Shown here one piece after another: positions 1 to 7,893 of a stretch of 19,318 bases of DNA; position 1 is the first letter of the stretch, and each line of letters opens with the position of its first letter. This DNA comes from an uncultured Pseudomonadales bacterium (lineage in GTDB: Bacteria > Pseudomonadota > Gammaproteobacteria > Pseudomonadales > Porticoccaceae), in NCBI GenBank assembly GCA_937998635.1, contig CALLDA010000180.1, forward strand, positions 1 through 19,318, read 5' to 3'. The position numbers were made by a program, and so were the translations under genes. The notes under the pieces were generated by a model. That model saw only the letters and a list, made by a program, of their open reading frames with translations, was not told the DNA's origin and made no database searches.

Positions 1-343
1 TAAGGACCACGCACTGTTCGATGATTTTACTGGCGTGGTACTTGATGCTGATGAAGGACGACGCATCGGCGCTGCTCTGGGCCAGAACAAAGCCTGCATA
101 TTGCAAAACCATGGTCTGTTGACAGTTGGGAGCTGTGTCGAAAGCGCGGTCTGGTGGTTTATCACCATGGAGCGCACCTGCCAGGCTCAACTTATGGCGG
201 AAGCAGCAGGCAGACCAAAATTAATCCGACCGGAGATTGCCAAAATCACCTACGACACCGTGGGCACAGAGCAGTCTGGCTGGTTTAGTTTTCAGCCGAT
301 GTACAACGTTATCGTGGCCGAACAGCCCGACATGTTTGATTAA
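1..343 (+). CDS. Class II aldolase/adducin-family protein, C-terminal part (cut by window edge)
   Basis: The reading frame is open from base 2 to the stop at 341-343 and continues left of the window, so only about 113 C-terminal residues are seen. The segment KACILQNHGLLTVG followed by a tryptophan-containing helix (ESAVWWFITMERTCQAQ) is the usual C-terminal half of the class II aldolase/adducin head domain; the His in QNHG corresponds to a metal ligand in catalytic members. Family members act on fuculose/ribulose phosphates or similar sugars, but many bacterial homologues have no assigned substrate, and the substrate here cannot be read. The in-frame GTG at 35 lies inside the domain and is not the real start. 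Family call firm, exact function unknown. Confidence 0.8.
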   Translation, partial: KDHALFDDFTGVVLDADEGRRIGAALGQNKACILQNHGLLTVGSCVESAVWWFITMERTCQAQLMAEAAGRPKLIRPEIAKITYDTVGTEQSGWFSFQPMYNVIVAEQPDMFD

Positions 344-411
344 GGGAGGTTTGACTAGCCTGACAATAAGAGTGAGCGAAAAGACTTGTTAAAAAGGATA
401 CTCAGACCTTT

Positions 412-780
412 ATGTTAGAAACATCGCTACCTGTGCAGGGCGGATGCTTTTGCGGCAAGGTCCGCTACGAAATAAGCAACACCGTTAGAAAGGTAGTCAA
501 CTGCCATTGCACCATGTGTCGCCGCACCAGTGGCGCGCCTTTCGTGTCCTGGCTAGTGGTGCCAAAAACCGGCTTTCGCTACACCGCCGCACAACCCCGT
601 CACCTGAAATCATCCACTGAGGGTGATCGCTACTTCTGCAAAGACTGCGGCACGCCCATTAGCTGTATCGTTAGCGACAATAAAAAATATATCGATGTCA
701 CGCTGGGTAGCCTGGATAAGCCAGAAGACTTTGAGCCGGATAGCGATTTCTATGAGGATAGCCGTTTAAAGTGGCTCTAA
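412..780 (+). CDS. GFA-family zinc-binding protein (glutathione-dependent formaldehyde-activating enzyme/CENP-V fold)
   Basis: A 122-residue protein of typical GFA-domain length. The cysteine pattern of the fold is visible: C12-x-C14 (GGCFCGKVRYE), C31-x-C33-xx-C36 (NCHCTMCRRTSG) and C76-xx-C79 (YFCKDCGTPI), which together bind two zinc ions in the family. The founding member was described as adding formaldehyde to glutathione, but most small homologues have no proven reaction, so this is a fold assignment rather than an enzyme assignment. The ATG at 412 is preceded by an AAGGA-like ribosome site around 394-399. It follows the aldolase-family gene by 68 bp on the same strand and may be cotranscribed with it. 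A hairpin at 799-821 lies just past the stop. Confidence 0.88.
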   Translation: MLETSLPVQGGCFCGKVRYEISNTVRKVVNCHCTMCRRTSGAPFVSWLVVPKTGFRYTAAQPRHLKSSTEGDRYFCKDCGTPISCIVSDNKKYIDVTLGSLDKPEDFEPDSDFYEDSRLKWL

Positions 781-798
781 GGTAAAGTGGCCTGGGCT

Positions 799-821
799 AG
801 TGCTGATTCTGATTCAGCACT
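799..821. terminator. Hairpin between convergent genes, possible bidirectional terminator
   Basis: AGTGCTGA (799-806) and TCAGCACT (814-821) form a perfect 8-bp stem with a 7-nt loop. It lies between the GFA gene ending at 780 (+) and the TIGR03084-type gene ending at 865 (-), where a shared terminator would be expected. Neither strand has a following T-run, so intrinsic termination is uncertain. Confidence 0.4.
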
Positions 822-864
822 TCTAAGCGGCAGAGCTAAGGTCACCGCCCTTCTGCCCCTCCCT

Positions 865-1662
865 TTATGCAGCAATACGCGTACCCTTTGCGGGAGGCTG
901 CTCAGGTGGCCCAGCAAAGCACTGGGCCATGGCCATCCACTGTGTAGCCGGTTCACCACTCACGACAAGGTCGGTATCAGCAATATTGCGCACTTGCGTC
1001 ACTACTTGACAAAATTCTACAGCTTGCCCGGCAACCTGATTGCCCTCCTGCGGCGTATTCCATTCCCAAGTATCGCCGGATGGCGCAGTCAGTTTTATGT
1101 AAGGTGGCGGACCCGGAGGCTCCAGTTTTCGATTAGCAAAGGTCCAGCCATAGGTTTTTACGCCGATGGTAGCGATGTGACGAATTCGGTCGGTGTGCTG
1201 GCGGGACGCCTTCAATAAGTCGTAAATTTCCCAGCCATGGGCCCAGGGTTCCATTAAACGTGCAGTAGCGAACATCTTCAGGCCCATATCCGGCCCTGCC
1301 CAGGTAAGGCGCATCGCTGGATCACTGGCCGCAAAAAGGTCGCACATTTCTGAAAATTGCTTATACCAGCGCTCAAGCATTGCGCTACCTGATTCGCTAT
1401 TGAGCCAGGCCCGTGTGTATTCAACCAAAGGTTGTTTCGACGCCTGAACCGTCTCCATAAACGCCAGGAATTCAGCACCGTTTCTATGTGATGTCATACC
1501 CAGGTAATCACCAAAATACAGATGCTGGACGACGTCGTTAATCGTCCAGTTTTTAAAAGTTGTGACTCTGTCCCAATCCTCTTCACCTACGGTTAAGAGG
1601 AAGGCATACAACTCGTCACCCTCCGCCCGAAGATCGTTGATAACATCTGCTAAATCTGACAC
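865..1662 (-). CDS. TIGR03084-family protein (DinB/maleylpyruvate isomerase N-terminal-like helical bundle)
   Basis: A 265-residue protein beginning SDLADVINDLRAEGDELYAF and continuing with W..DR.TTFKNWTINDVVQHL around residues 30-48. This is the pattern of the mycothiol-dependent maleylpyruvate isomerase N-terminal (DinB-like four-helix) domain as found in the uncharacterised TIGR03084 family. His47 sits where the first metal-binding His of the DinB fold is expected. The C-terminal half carries the family's conserved Trp/Pro-rich segment (FANRKLEPPGPPPYIKL). The start is a GTG at 1660-1662 with a GGGAG ribosome site about 9 nt upstream; no ATG fits better. It lies downstream of the amidohydrolase on the same strand, but a terminator at 1739-1776 separates them. 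Reaction unknown. Confidence 0.75.
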   Translation of the reverse strand: MSDLADVINDLRAEGDELYAFLLTVGEEDWDRVTTFKNWTINDVVQHLYFGDYLGMTSHRNGAEFLAFMETVQASKQPLVEYTRAWLNSESGSAMLERWYKQFSEMCDLFAASDPAMRLTWAGPDMGLKMFATARLMEPWAHGWEIYDLLKASRQHTDRIRHIATIGVKTYGWTFANRKLEPPGPPPYIKLTAPSGDTWEWNTPQEGNQVAGQAVEFCQVVTQVRNIADTDLVVSGEPATQWMAMAQCFAGPPEQPPAKGTRIAA

Positions 1663-1738
1663 CGCCTGCTCCCAATCAGTCTAAGCCTTACTTCGAAGCC
1701 TAACCTGTCACCACGGTGAGGACAAATATCCGGCCCAT

Positions 1739-1776
1739 AAAAAAGCCAGGCAATGCGTGAAGCAGTGCCCGGCTTT
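1739..1776 (-). terminator. Rho-independent terminator of the amidohydrolase gene
   Basis: Read on the - strand, AAAGCC-G-GGCA and TGCC-T-GGCTTT form an interrupted 10-bp stem (plus-strand arms 1742-1752 and 1766-1776, one A/C mismatch), directly followed by a run of six T residues at 1744-1739. It begins 18 bp past the amidohydrolase stop and has the standard stem plus U-tract form. Confidence 0.85.
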
Positions 1777-1793
1777 GCGACAAGAAGAAAAAC

Positions 1794-3674
1794 TTACTGG
1801 TTAGCTCGCAGCGCACGGCCCAGGGTCTGAGTGCCCAGAGCATCAGTGTAGCGGCTGCCCTCTTCCCAGGTTCTTACGCCATTGATGTAGACCTGCTCGA
1901 CCACACCGTCCGAACGGTTAACCAGAACATCCTGACCGAAGAGTTCATGGAATATTTTGGTACGACCGGCATTCATATCGTGATTTTTGAGGTTTTCTGG
2001 ATTGATAAGGGCGATATCTGCCTGCGCGCCCGGCTCGATTGTACCGACATCCAGCCCAAAGAATTCAGCCGGTTCACGGGTTAAACGATGGACCGCATGA
2101 GCCACGCGCTCAAGACCACGCTTTTGTGCAATTCGAAGGGTCCCGAGGTTACCATCGTAAAAAGACAGATTGGTCAGGTGAGCACCGGAATCGTTGAAAC
2201 CTGGCAAGGCATTTTCGTTGAATAAAATTTCTTCGACGATATCTTCATCGGTGTTGGCCACATCAAACCACCAGCGAAAACCCGTGTCATATAAGCGCAT
2301 GCACTGTAGCCAGAACTCTCGTTTGTCCGTGCACTCTTTCGGGAAGCGAGCAAACTCGATGGCTTCGGCGTCGTCTTTCGCGCCAGTCTTACCTTCGCTC
2401 TCAATGAAGGTAGTCAGTCGAGCCAACACGTCTGCGAGGGTGTCTCCATCCCAGCTAGGTACGGCGCTGTCCTGGAAGGTCATCCTGGAGAAATCCATCT
2501 GAAAAGTGGCCTGGTCTTTATTGCCGCCGAGCTTGGTTAGATTTGCATTCTCAACGGTCATTTTCGCCCAATCGCCTTTAAAGCGTTCCAGCCAGTCTGG
2601 GTCGTTCAATATGGCCAGACGGGCTTCAGGTTGGTCGGTTTCACAGGCGATTATTTCGCGGGTCGACTCCAGCTCTTCGAAAACTGGAGAAATCATCCCG
2701 TCGGACCACATACGGAAACTGCCACCCAGGGCCTGAAAGTGGATATTGCCTTTAAACAGTTTGGAATTAATCACACTGCCAAGCTTGAGCATTTTTTGCC
2801 AAATGCCCGGAACTGAGACGAAATCGATGGCGGTCAACGCCGAAATTTTCAGTGCTTTGCCACGGAAACGACCGGCCGACCAGAAATAGCGTTTTAGTGT
2901 CCGCAACATTTTTTCGCCATCGGGGTTAGTCTGCCAGACACCGCCATGCTTGCGGACGATTTCCAGGCAGGGTCGCAACTCATCGCACTCAGCAAAGTGA
3001 CTGGGAATACGTTCATTTTTGTTGGGGTCGTTGGCCAGGTAGTGAAAAACAATCTGGTCGGTCGACAAACCCATATAGCCCTTGCTCATGCAATCTTCCA
3101 TAACCGACTGCATTTTTGCCCGCTCTTCCTTAGTTGGCGGACGAGTGATTGAGGCTTTGGTACCCATAACCTCCACACGCAGCATTGAATGAGGTACAAA
3201 CGCGGCCACATTGGGGCCCAGGGGGATACTACTAAAGTGATCCAAATAGTCGCTGGCATTATCCCAGGTGACTTTTTCAATACACTTTGACAGGACATTC
3301 TTGGGCATATTTTCTACCCGAGTGAAGCAGTCAAGAATGGGGTCTTCGTCGCCTTTTTGCTGAGTACCGAACGCCACACCCAGAGAACAATTGCCCACCA
3401 GCACAGTCGTTGTGCCATGACGTACTGCCTCTCCCAAACCAGGGTTAACTTCGACTTCGAGATCCAGATGAGTATGGATATCCAGCATGCCGGGCATTAA
3501 CCATTTACCTTCAGCGTCGACGGTTTCGCCAATCTGACTGATATCCAGGTTAGCGCCCCGCGCTAAAACTTTGCCATTGAGGATTGCCAGGTCTTCGACG
3601 ACCGGCGTATTGCCCGTACCGTCAAATACCAGTGCATTTTTGATAAGCGTATCGCATTGATTAATCTGTGCCAT
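1794..3674 (-). CDS. Amidohydrolase-superfamily protein, N-acyl-D-amino-acid deacylase (D-aminoacylase)-like
   Basis: A 626-residue metal-dependent hydrolase of the D-aminoacylase branch. The N-terminal beta-sandwich strand (DTLIKNALVFDGTG) is followed by PGMLDIHTHLD, giving His67 and His69, and by GTTTVLVGNCSLG with Cys96, the position of the bridging metal-ligand Cys in characterised D-aminoacylases. A later His is in IPSHFAECDE (about 226). The catalytic Asp is probably in GFNDSGAHLTN, near residue 505. The segment expected to hold the second histidine of the site (an SHxK-like motif in DAN enzymes) reads ISALTA near 278-283, without His. Substrate is unknown; N-acyl-D-amino acids or a related amide are family-based guesses. 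The ATG at 3674 has a GGTGG ribosome-site-like stretch about 8 nt upstream. It lies 189 bp after cysS on the same strand but seems to have its own promoter region with a palindrome at 3769-3786, and it ends in a strong terminator. Confidence 0.85.
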   Translation of the reverse strand: MAQINQCDTLIKNALVFDGTGNTPVVEDLAILNGKVLARGANLDISQIGETVDAEGKWLMPGMLDIHTHLDLEVEVNPGLGEAVRHGTTTVLVGNCSLGVAFGTQQKGDEDPILDCFTRVENMPKNVLSKCIEKVTWDNASDYLDHFSSIPLGPNVAAFVPHSMLRVEVMGTKASITRPPTKEERAKMQSVMEDCMSKGYMGLSTDQIVFHYLANDPNKNERIPSHFAECDELRPCLEIVRKHGGVWQTNPDGEKMLRTLKRYFWSAGRFRGKALKISALTAIDFVSVPGIWQKMLKLGSVINSKLFKGNIHFQALGGSFRMWSDGMISPVFEELESTREIIACETDQPEARLAILNDPDWLERFKGDWAKMTVENANLTKLGGNKDQATFQMDFSRMTFQDSAVPSWDGDTLADVLARLTTFIESEGKTGAKDDAEAIEFARFPKECTDKREFWLQCMRLYDTGFRWWFDVANTDEDIVEEILFNENALPGFNDSGAHLTNLSFYDGNLGTLRIAQKRGLERVAHAVHRLTREPAEFFGLDVGTIEPGAQADIALINPENLKNHDMNAGRTKIFHELFGQDVLVNRSDGVVEQVYINGVRTWEEGSRYTDALGTQTLGRALRANQ

Positions 3675-3768
3675 ATTTTTGCCACCGAGCTAAGCTTGTT
3701 AGAGGAAAAAGAAACGGATAAAAGACAGGGGGTGATTTTGCCGCAATCCATTGACATAAATCAAGTGC

Positions 3769-3786
3769 TGTTACTGACCAGTAACA
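3769..3786. promoter_or_regulatory. TetR-type operator candidate upstream of the amidohydrolase
   Basis: TGTTACT and AGTAACA form a perfect 7-bp inverted repeat around a 4-bp centre (GACC), 95 bp upstream of the amidohydrolase start. Length and spacing resemble operators of TetR-family repressors. On the - strand, TTGATT with CAAAAT 18 bp further on, or TTGCGG with TTTTAT 17 bp further on, could serve as promoter elements just downstream of it. No TetR gene lies in the window, so the cognate regulator is unknown. Confidence 0.45.
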
Positions 3787-3863
3787 CTGACGCTTTAGAC
3801 CTTAACAGAATAAAACAGCCATAACGCGCTTTATATCCAGCAAGGCCTTAGCACCCAGAGATG

Positions 3864-5279
3864 TCAGTCCCGGCGCCAGCGAGTGCCATCACGGGAATCT
3901 TCTAGAATGATACCCTGAGCGTACAACTGCTCACGGATCTCATCCGCCAATGCGTAATTTTTTGCGGTTTTTGCCGCTTCTCTATCGGCAATCAGGGTGT
4001 CGATCTGTGCATCACTAATTCCATCACTCTCAGCGGGGTGGTTTAGGTCCGTGCCCTGCAAGAATTGTTCTGCATCTGCATTGAGTAAGCCGAGCACGGC
4101 ACCCAGGGATTTTAATTCTATCGCCAGCTGAGAAGCATTCGGGTTTTGCTCCCGTGTTGCGGTATTTAATTCACGCACCAGGTCATACATAACGGCAAAG
4201 GCTTCCCGGGTATTAAAGTCATCATTCATCGACTCAACGAAACGCTGGCACCAGGGACTCTGTTTTAAGGCCTCAAGAGCTTGCGCTTCGACATTATCGT
4301 AAGCGCGCAAGGCCTGATAAAAACGCTCTAAACCCTGTCGCGCTTCGATCAGATTATCCTCAGAATAATTAATCGGGCTTCGATAATGGCTGGACAATAA
4401 AAAGAAACGCACCACCTCAGGGTGGTATTTTTTTAACACCTCTCGGATAGTAAAAAAATTATTCAGAGACTTGGACATTTTCTCGTCATCAACGCGCACC
4501 GCTCCAGCATGCATCCAGTAGCGCACAAAGGTCTTACCAGTGGCCGCCTCACTTTGAGCGATTTCGTTTTCGTGATGAGGGAAAGGCAAATCGGGACCGC
4601 CACCATGTATATCAAAGGTCTCGCCCAACAGGCAGGTAGACATTGCCGAACATTCAATATGCCAACCCGGACGACCTCTCCCCCAGGGCGAGGCCCAACC
4701 GATTTCAGTCTCGCCAGCGGCTTTCCATAAAGCAAAATCCCGCGGGTCTTCCTTAATCTCGCCGGTTTCCACACGGGCACCGCTGAGTAATTCATCGGGA
4801 TTTTTATTACTTAACTTGCCGTACTCAGGGAAGCGCTTGACTCGATAGTAGACATCGCCATTGTCCGCTCGATAGGCGTAGTGATTATCGACCAGAATTT
4901 GCACCATGCTAATAATCTCGTCGATATGGCCAGTGGCACGAGGTTCGTTATCGGGCTCTAGCACCGCCAGAGCGCGTTCATCTTCGTGCATCGCGTCGAT
5001 CATGCGCTCGGTTAGAGCGGTATATTCCTCGTTGTTTTCAGCGGCACGATTGAGGATTTTATCGTCGATGTCGGTGATATTTCGCACATAGCTAACGTCC
5101 CAGTCCTGACTGCGCAGGTAGCGAGTAATGGCGTCAAAAGCTACCAGCACTCGGGCATGACCAATATGACAATAGTCGTAAACCGTTATGCCACAAACAT
5201 AGAGGCCAATTTTGCCCTCCTGCATGGGCCGGAAGGTTTCTTTTTTTCGTTTTAAGGTGTTGTAAATTTTCAGGGTCAT
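3864..5279 (-). CDS. cysS: Cysteine--tRNA ligase
   Basis: A 471-residue class I aminoacyl-tRNA synthetase that charges tRNA-Cys in the cytoplasm. Signatures visible: the HIGH motif HIGH at 38-41 (in YDYCHIGHARV), KMSKS at 267-271, and the zinc ligands that give cysteine selectivity, Cys29 (LYVCGITVYD), Cys210 (HIECSAMS), His235 and Glu239 (PFPHHENE). The C-terminal DALR anticodon-binding helices end in the RDGTRWRR tail typical of bacterial CysRS. Length is close to the 461 residues of the E. coli enzyme. The ATG at 5279 begins the usual MTLKIYNTL strand; the ribosome site is weak. It follows glnS by 72 bp on the same strand, an arrangement also found in Pseudomonas, so the two are probably cotranscribed. 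Confidence 0.97.
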   Translation of the reverse strand: MTLKIYNTLKRKKETFRPMQEGKIGLYVCGITVYDYCHIGHARVLVAFDAITRYLRSQDWDVSYVRNITDIDDKILNRAAENNEEYTALTERMIDAMHEDERALAVLEPDNEPRATGHIDEIISMVQILVDNHYAYRADNGDVYYRVKRFPEYGKLSNKNPDELLSGARVETGEIKEDPRDFALWKAAGETEIGWASPWGRGRPGWHIECSAMSTCLLGETFDIHGGGPDLPFPHHENEIAQSEAATGKTFVRYWMHAGAVRVDDEKMSKSLNNFFTIREVLKKYHPEVVRFFLLSSHYRSPINYSEDNLIEARQGLERFYQALRAYDNVEAQALEALKQSPWCQRFVESMNDDFNTREAFAVMYDLVRELNTATREQNPNASQLAIELKSLGAVLGLLNADAEQFLQGTDLNHPAESDGISDAQIDTLIADREAAKTAKNYALADEIREQLYAQGIILEDSRDGTRWRRD

Positions 5280-5351
5280 AAGCTTAGTGTTTTGCTGGCT
5301 CGATTATTTGTTTAGTGGTTTGTCAGGTATTAAAAAGCGTCTAGCTGTAGG

Positions 5352-7022
5352 CTATTTATTAGCCCAGTTATCCCGCAAAGAAATAGTGCGATTAAATACC
5401 ACGTGCTCAGCACTGCTTTGGCGAGCATCCAGACAAAAATAACCCTCCCGTTCAAATTGATAGGTGGTGCCGAGTTTGGCAGCAATTAAACTGGTCTCGG
5501 CTTTGCAGCCGGAGATAAGCACTGAGGAATCGAGGTTTATGCCTTCTAAAAAGTTTTTATCGCCAGCATCGGGTTCCGGGTCATTAAACAGTCGATCATA
5601 AAGCTGTACGTCACATGACAGGCAATCGTGGGCGGCGACCCAATGAATAACCCCTCGTGGCTTCATATCAGCAGGTGGGTTTTCGCCCAGGGTGTTGGGC
5701 ACCACAGAGGCCATAATTTCCACAAGTTGACCAGCCTCATCATGAACAGCGCCATCGGCTTTAATCACATAGGCACCTCGCAGGCGCACATACTCGCCCA
5801 AGACCAGGCGTTTGAATTTTTTCCGCGACAGGCTGGTATCCTCGGTGAAGTCAGCCCGATCTATATAGAGCGCCTGGCCAAAAGGTAGTTGACGCTCGCC
5901 CATATCGTCCCGATTGGGATGATTAGCCGCAGGTAACATCACCTGCTCATGATCAGGCCAGTTGGTCAGCGTGACCTTGAGCGGATCGAGAACGCACATC
6001 GCCCGTGGCGCGTTTTCATTTAAATCCTGACGAATAAAATGATCAAACTGAGCCATATCCACCGTGCCATCGGTCTTGGCGACGGCCAGGCTATCGCAAA
6101 ATGCCCGCACTGCTGCTGGACTCACACCGCGTCGACGCAGACCTGAGAGTGTTGGCAAACGGGGATCATCCCAACCATCGACGTGCTGCTCATCGACCAG
6201 CTGTTTGAGCTTGCGCTTGCTGGTCACCGTATAGTTTAAGTTGAGTCGACCAAATTCAAACTGCCGGGGCAAGGACGGCACGGGCAGATTTTCGATAAAC
6301 CACTCGTAAAGCGGTCGATGATCGGCAAACTCCAGTGTGCAGATAGAGTGGGTAATGCCTTCAATGGCATCCTCCTGGCCATGAGCAAAATCGTAGGAAG
6401 GATAGATATGCCACCGATCGCCAGTTCGATGGTGGCCGCCGAGCTTGACCCGATACAAAACCGGATCGCGCATATTCATGTTGGGCGAAGCCATATCAAT
6501 TCTGGCGCGCAACACCATGCGACCCTCTTCGATATCGCCATCACGCATTTGCCTAAGCAAGGACACACTCTCGTCAATGTCTCTATCACGATAAGGACTA
6601 TTCTTGCCCGGCTCTGTCAGTGTGCCTCGGTATTCCCGGGTTTGCTCTGCGCTTAGCTCACAGACGTAGGCTTTTCCTGCCGATATTAGCTCTACAGCCC
6701 AGAGATACAGTTGCTCAAAATAGTCCGAGGCATAACGCACCTCACCGTGCCACTGAAAACCCAGCCAGCGAATATCCTCGATGATCGCCTGCACAAATTC
6801 ATCGCTTTCTTTATCGGGATTGGTATCGTCAAAGCGCAAATGACAGACACCACCAAACTGTTCAGCCAGACCAAAGTTTAAACAGATCGATTTGGCGTGA
6901 CCGATATGTAAATAGCCATTGGGCTCAGGGGGAAAACGCGTCACTACCTGATCGGTTAATTTGGCCTCCAGATCGTGACTAATGATTTGTTCGATAAAAT
7001 TTGTCGGGCCAGGTTTGTCCAT
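5352..7022 (-). CDS. glnS: Glutamine--tRNA ligase
   Basis: A 556-residue class I synthetase that charges tRNA-Gln directly, as in most gammaproteobacteria. The catalytic HIGH motif is at 39-42 (PPEPNGYLHIGHAKS), followed by LRFDDTNPDKE. The second signature is the GlnRS-type variant TSKRKL rather than canonical KMSKS, the same kind seen in E. coli (MSKRKL), and this distinguishes it from GltX. The C-terminal third is the two-beta-barrel anticodon-binding region. Length matches the E. coli protein (about 554). The ATG at 7020-7022 is preceded by only a weak CGGA element. It heads the glnS-cysS unit and diverges from ppiB; a 14-bp tandem repeat occupies the region immediately upstream of its start. 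Confidence 0.97.
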   Translation of the reverse strand: MDKPGPTNFIEQIISHDLEAKLTDQVVTRFPPEPNGYLHIGHAKSICLNFGLAEQFGGVCHLRFDDTNPDKESDEFVQAIIEDIRWLGFQWHGEVRYASDYFEQLYLWAVELISAGKAYVCELSAEQTREYRGTLTEPGKNSPYRDRDIDESVSLLRQMRDGDIEEGRMVLRARIDMASPNMNMRDPVLYRVKLGGHHRTGDRWHIYPSYDFAHGQEDAIEGITHSICTLEFADHRPLYEWFIENLPVPSLPRQFEFGRLNLNYTVTSKRKLKQLVDEQHVDGWDDPRLPTLSGLRRRGVSPAAVRAFCDSLAVAKTDGTVDMAQFDHFIRQDLNENAPRAMCVLDPLKVTLTNWPDHEQVMLPAANHPNRDDMGERQLPFGQALYIDRADFTEDTSLSRKKFKRLVLGEYVRLRGAYVIKADGAVHDEAGQLVEIMASVVPNTLGENPPADMKPRGVIHWVAAHDCLSCDVQLYDRLFNDPEPDAGDKNFLEGINLDSSVLISGCKAETSLIAAKLGTTYQFEREGYFCLDARQSSAEHVVFNRTISLRDNWANK

Positions 7023-7047
7023 CGATATCCGGTAAAGCGCTATTTAT

Positions 7048-7131
7048 GTGGTTAACAGTCTGTGGTTAATGGTGCGTGGTTTACGGTCTGTGGCTAACGG
7101 TGTGTATAGTTAACTATGTAGTTAAATGTGG
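7048..7131. repeat. Degenerate 14-bp tandem repeat between glnS and ppiB
   Basis: Four 14-bp units follow each other exactly: GTGGTTAACAGTCT (7048), GTGGTTAATGGTGC (7062), GTGGTTTACGGTCT (7076) and GTGGCTAACGGTGT (7090). Two weaker units follow in register, GTATAGTTAACTAT (7104) and GTAGTTAAATGTGG (7118), and traces continue to about 7150. The core is GTGGTTAACGGT. The array begins 26 bp upstream of the glnS start, so it lies in the glnS leader or promoter and about 140-220 bp upstream of ppiB. Nothing here matches a known named repeat that I can identify. Confidence 0.8.
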
Positions 7132-7266
7132 CGTGCTTAAGTGCGGCGTGATTATAGCGGTCGCACCGGTCGTTTATAAACCGCTTATTCCATTCATTCG
7201 GCAAAGCCCTTATCATCCCTCCCCTGTTAACACCCACTATCCCTGATAGCTTTCACAAGGAACCCT

Positions 7267-7776
7267 ATGATTACTCTGCACACAAATTTTGGTGATATTG
7301 ATGTTGAACTGGATTTTGACAAGGCTCCAATCACGGCAGCGAATTTTCTCCAGTACTGCCGAGATGAGTTTTACAACGAGACCATTTTCCACCGGGTGAT
7401 TGACGGTTTTATGGTTCAGGGTGGTGGCATGAACGCCGATATGTCGGAAAAAACCACCCGCGCCTCCATCACTAATGAAGCAGATAACGGCCTCAGCAAT
7501 GACATTGGCACCCTGGCCATGGCCCGCACAATGGTGCCAGATTCAGCCAGCTCACAATTTTTTATTAATATTGCTGACAATCACTTTCTCAACCACACCG
7601 CCAAAACACCTCAGGGCTGGGGTTATGCCGTTTTTGGTAAGGTGGCATCTGGTATGGATGTGGTCGAAAAAATCAAAAAAGTAGCGACTGGATCCGCAGG
7701 CCCTCATCAGGATGTCCCCCTTGAAACGGTGAGTATTGAACGCACCTCTATTTCGGATGCCTATTCTGATAAATAG
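7267..7776 (+). CDS. ppiB: Peptidyl-prolyl cis-trans isomerase B (cyclophilin type)
   Basis: A 169-residue single-domain cyclophilin that speeds proline isomerisation during protein folding. It opens with ITLHTNFGDIDVELDFDKAP and carries the core active-site motif FHRVIDGFMVQGG (about residues 40-53), with the catalytic Arg in FHRV; SSQFFIN and GWGYAVFGKV are the other conserved blocks. There is no signal peptide, so it is the cytoplasmic PpiB form rather than periplasmic PpiA. The E. coli protein has 164 residues. An AAGGA ribosome site at 7257-7261 sits 5 nt before the ATG. lpxH follows 117 bp later on the same strand, separated by a strong hairpin at 7835-7861. Confidence 0.95.
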   Translation: MITLHTNFGDIDVELDFDKAPITAANFLQYCRDEFYNETIFHRVIDGFMVQGGGMNADMSEKTTRASITNEADNGLSNDIGTLAMARTMVPDSASSQFFINIADNHFLNHTAKTPQGWGYAVFGKVASGMDVVEKIKKVATGSAGPHQDVPLETVSIERTSISDAYSDK

Positions 7777-7834
7777 CCTGATAAATAAGCAAACTCCGAC
7801 AAATATTCAAGCTCAGTTCGTTAGCTCAACTGCT

Positions 7835-7861
7835 AGCCAGAGCACAGTCGGTGCTCTGGCT
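7835..7861 (+). terminator. Strong hairpin after ppiB, terminator-like but without T-run
   Basis: AGCCAGAGCAC (7835-7845) and GTGCTCTGGCT (7851-7861) form a perfect 11-bp stem with a 5-nt loop, 58 bp past the ppiB stop and 32 bp before the lpxH start. The downstream sequence is pyrimidine-rich (CATCCCCTCCCTTACC) but has no T-tract. It could attenuate readthrough into lpxH, stabilise the ppiB mRNA end, or act as an lpxH leader structure. Confidence 0.5.
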
Positions 7862-7893
7862 CAGCTTCATCCCCTCCCTTACCGATCACGCCT

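Noticed and set aside
787..1218. 143-codon + strand frame opposite the TIGR03084-type gene
   Set aside because: It is antisense to a gene with a clear family pattern and a good GTG/ribosome site, and its own translation has no recognisable domain.
1706..1724. Dyad TCACC-AC-GGTGA upstream of the TIGR03084-type gene as an operator
   Set aside because: Only 5-bp arms with no extension and no clear promoter beside it; a chance match is likely.
7048..7131. CRISPR array or transposon end at the 14-bp repeats
   Set aside because: The units are contiguous, with no spacers, far shorter than CRISPR repeats, and there are no cas genes, terminal inverted repeats or target-site duplications.
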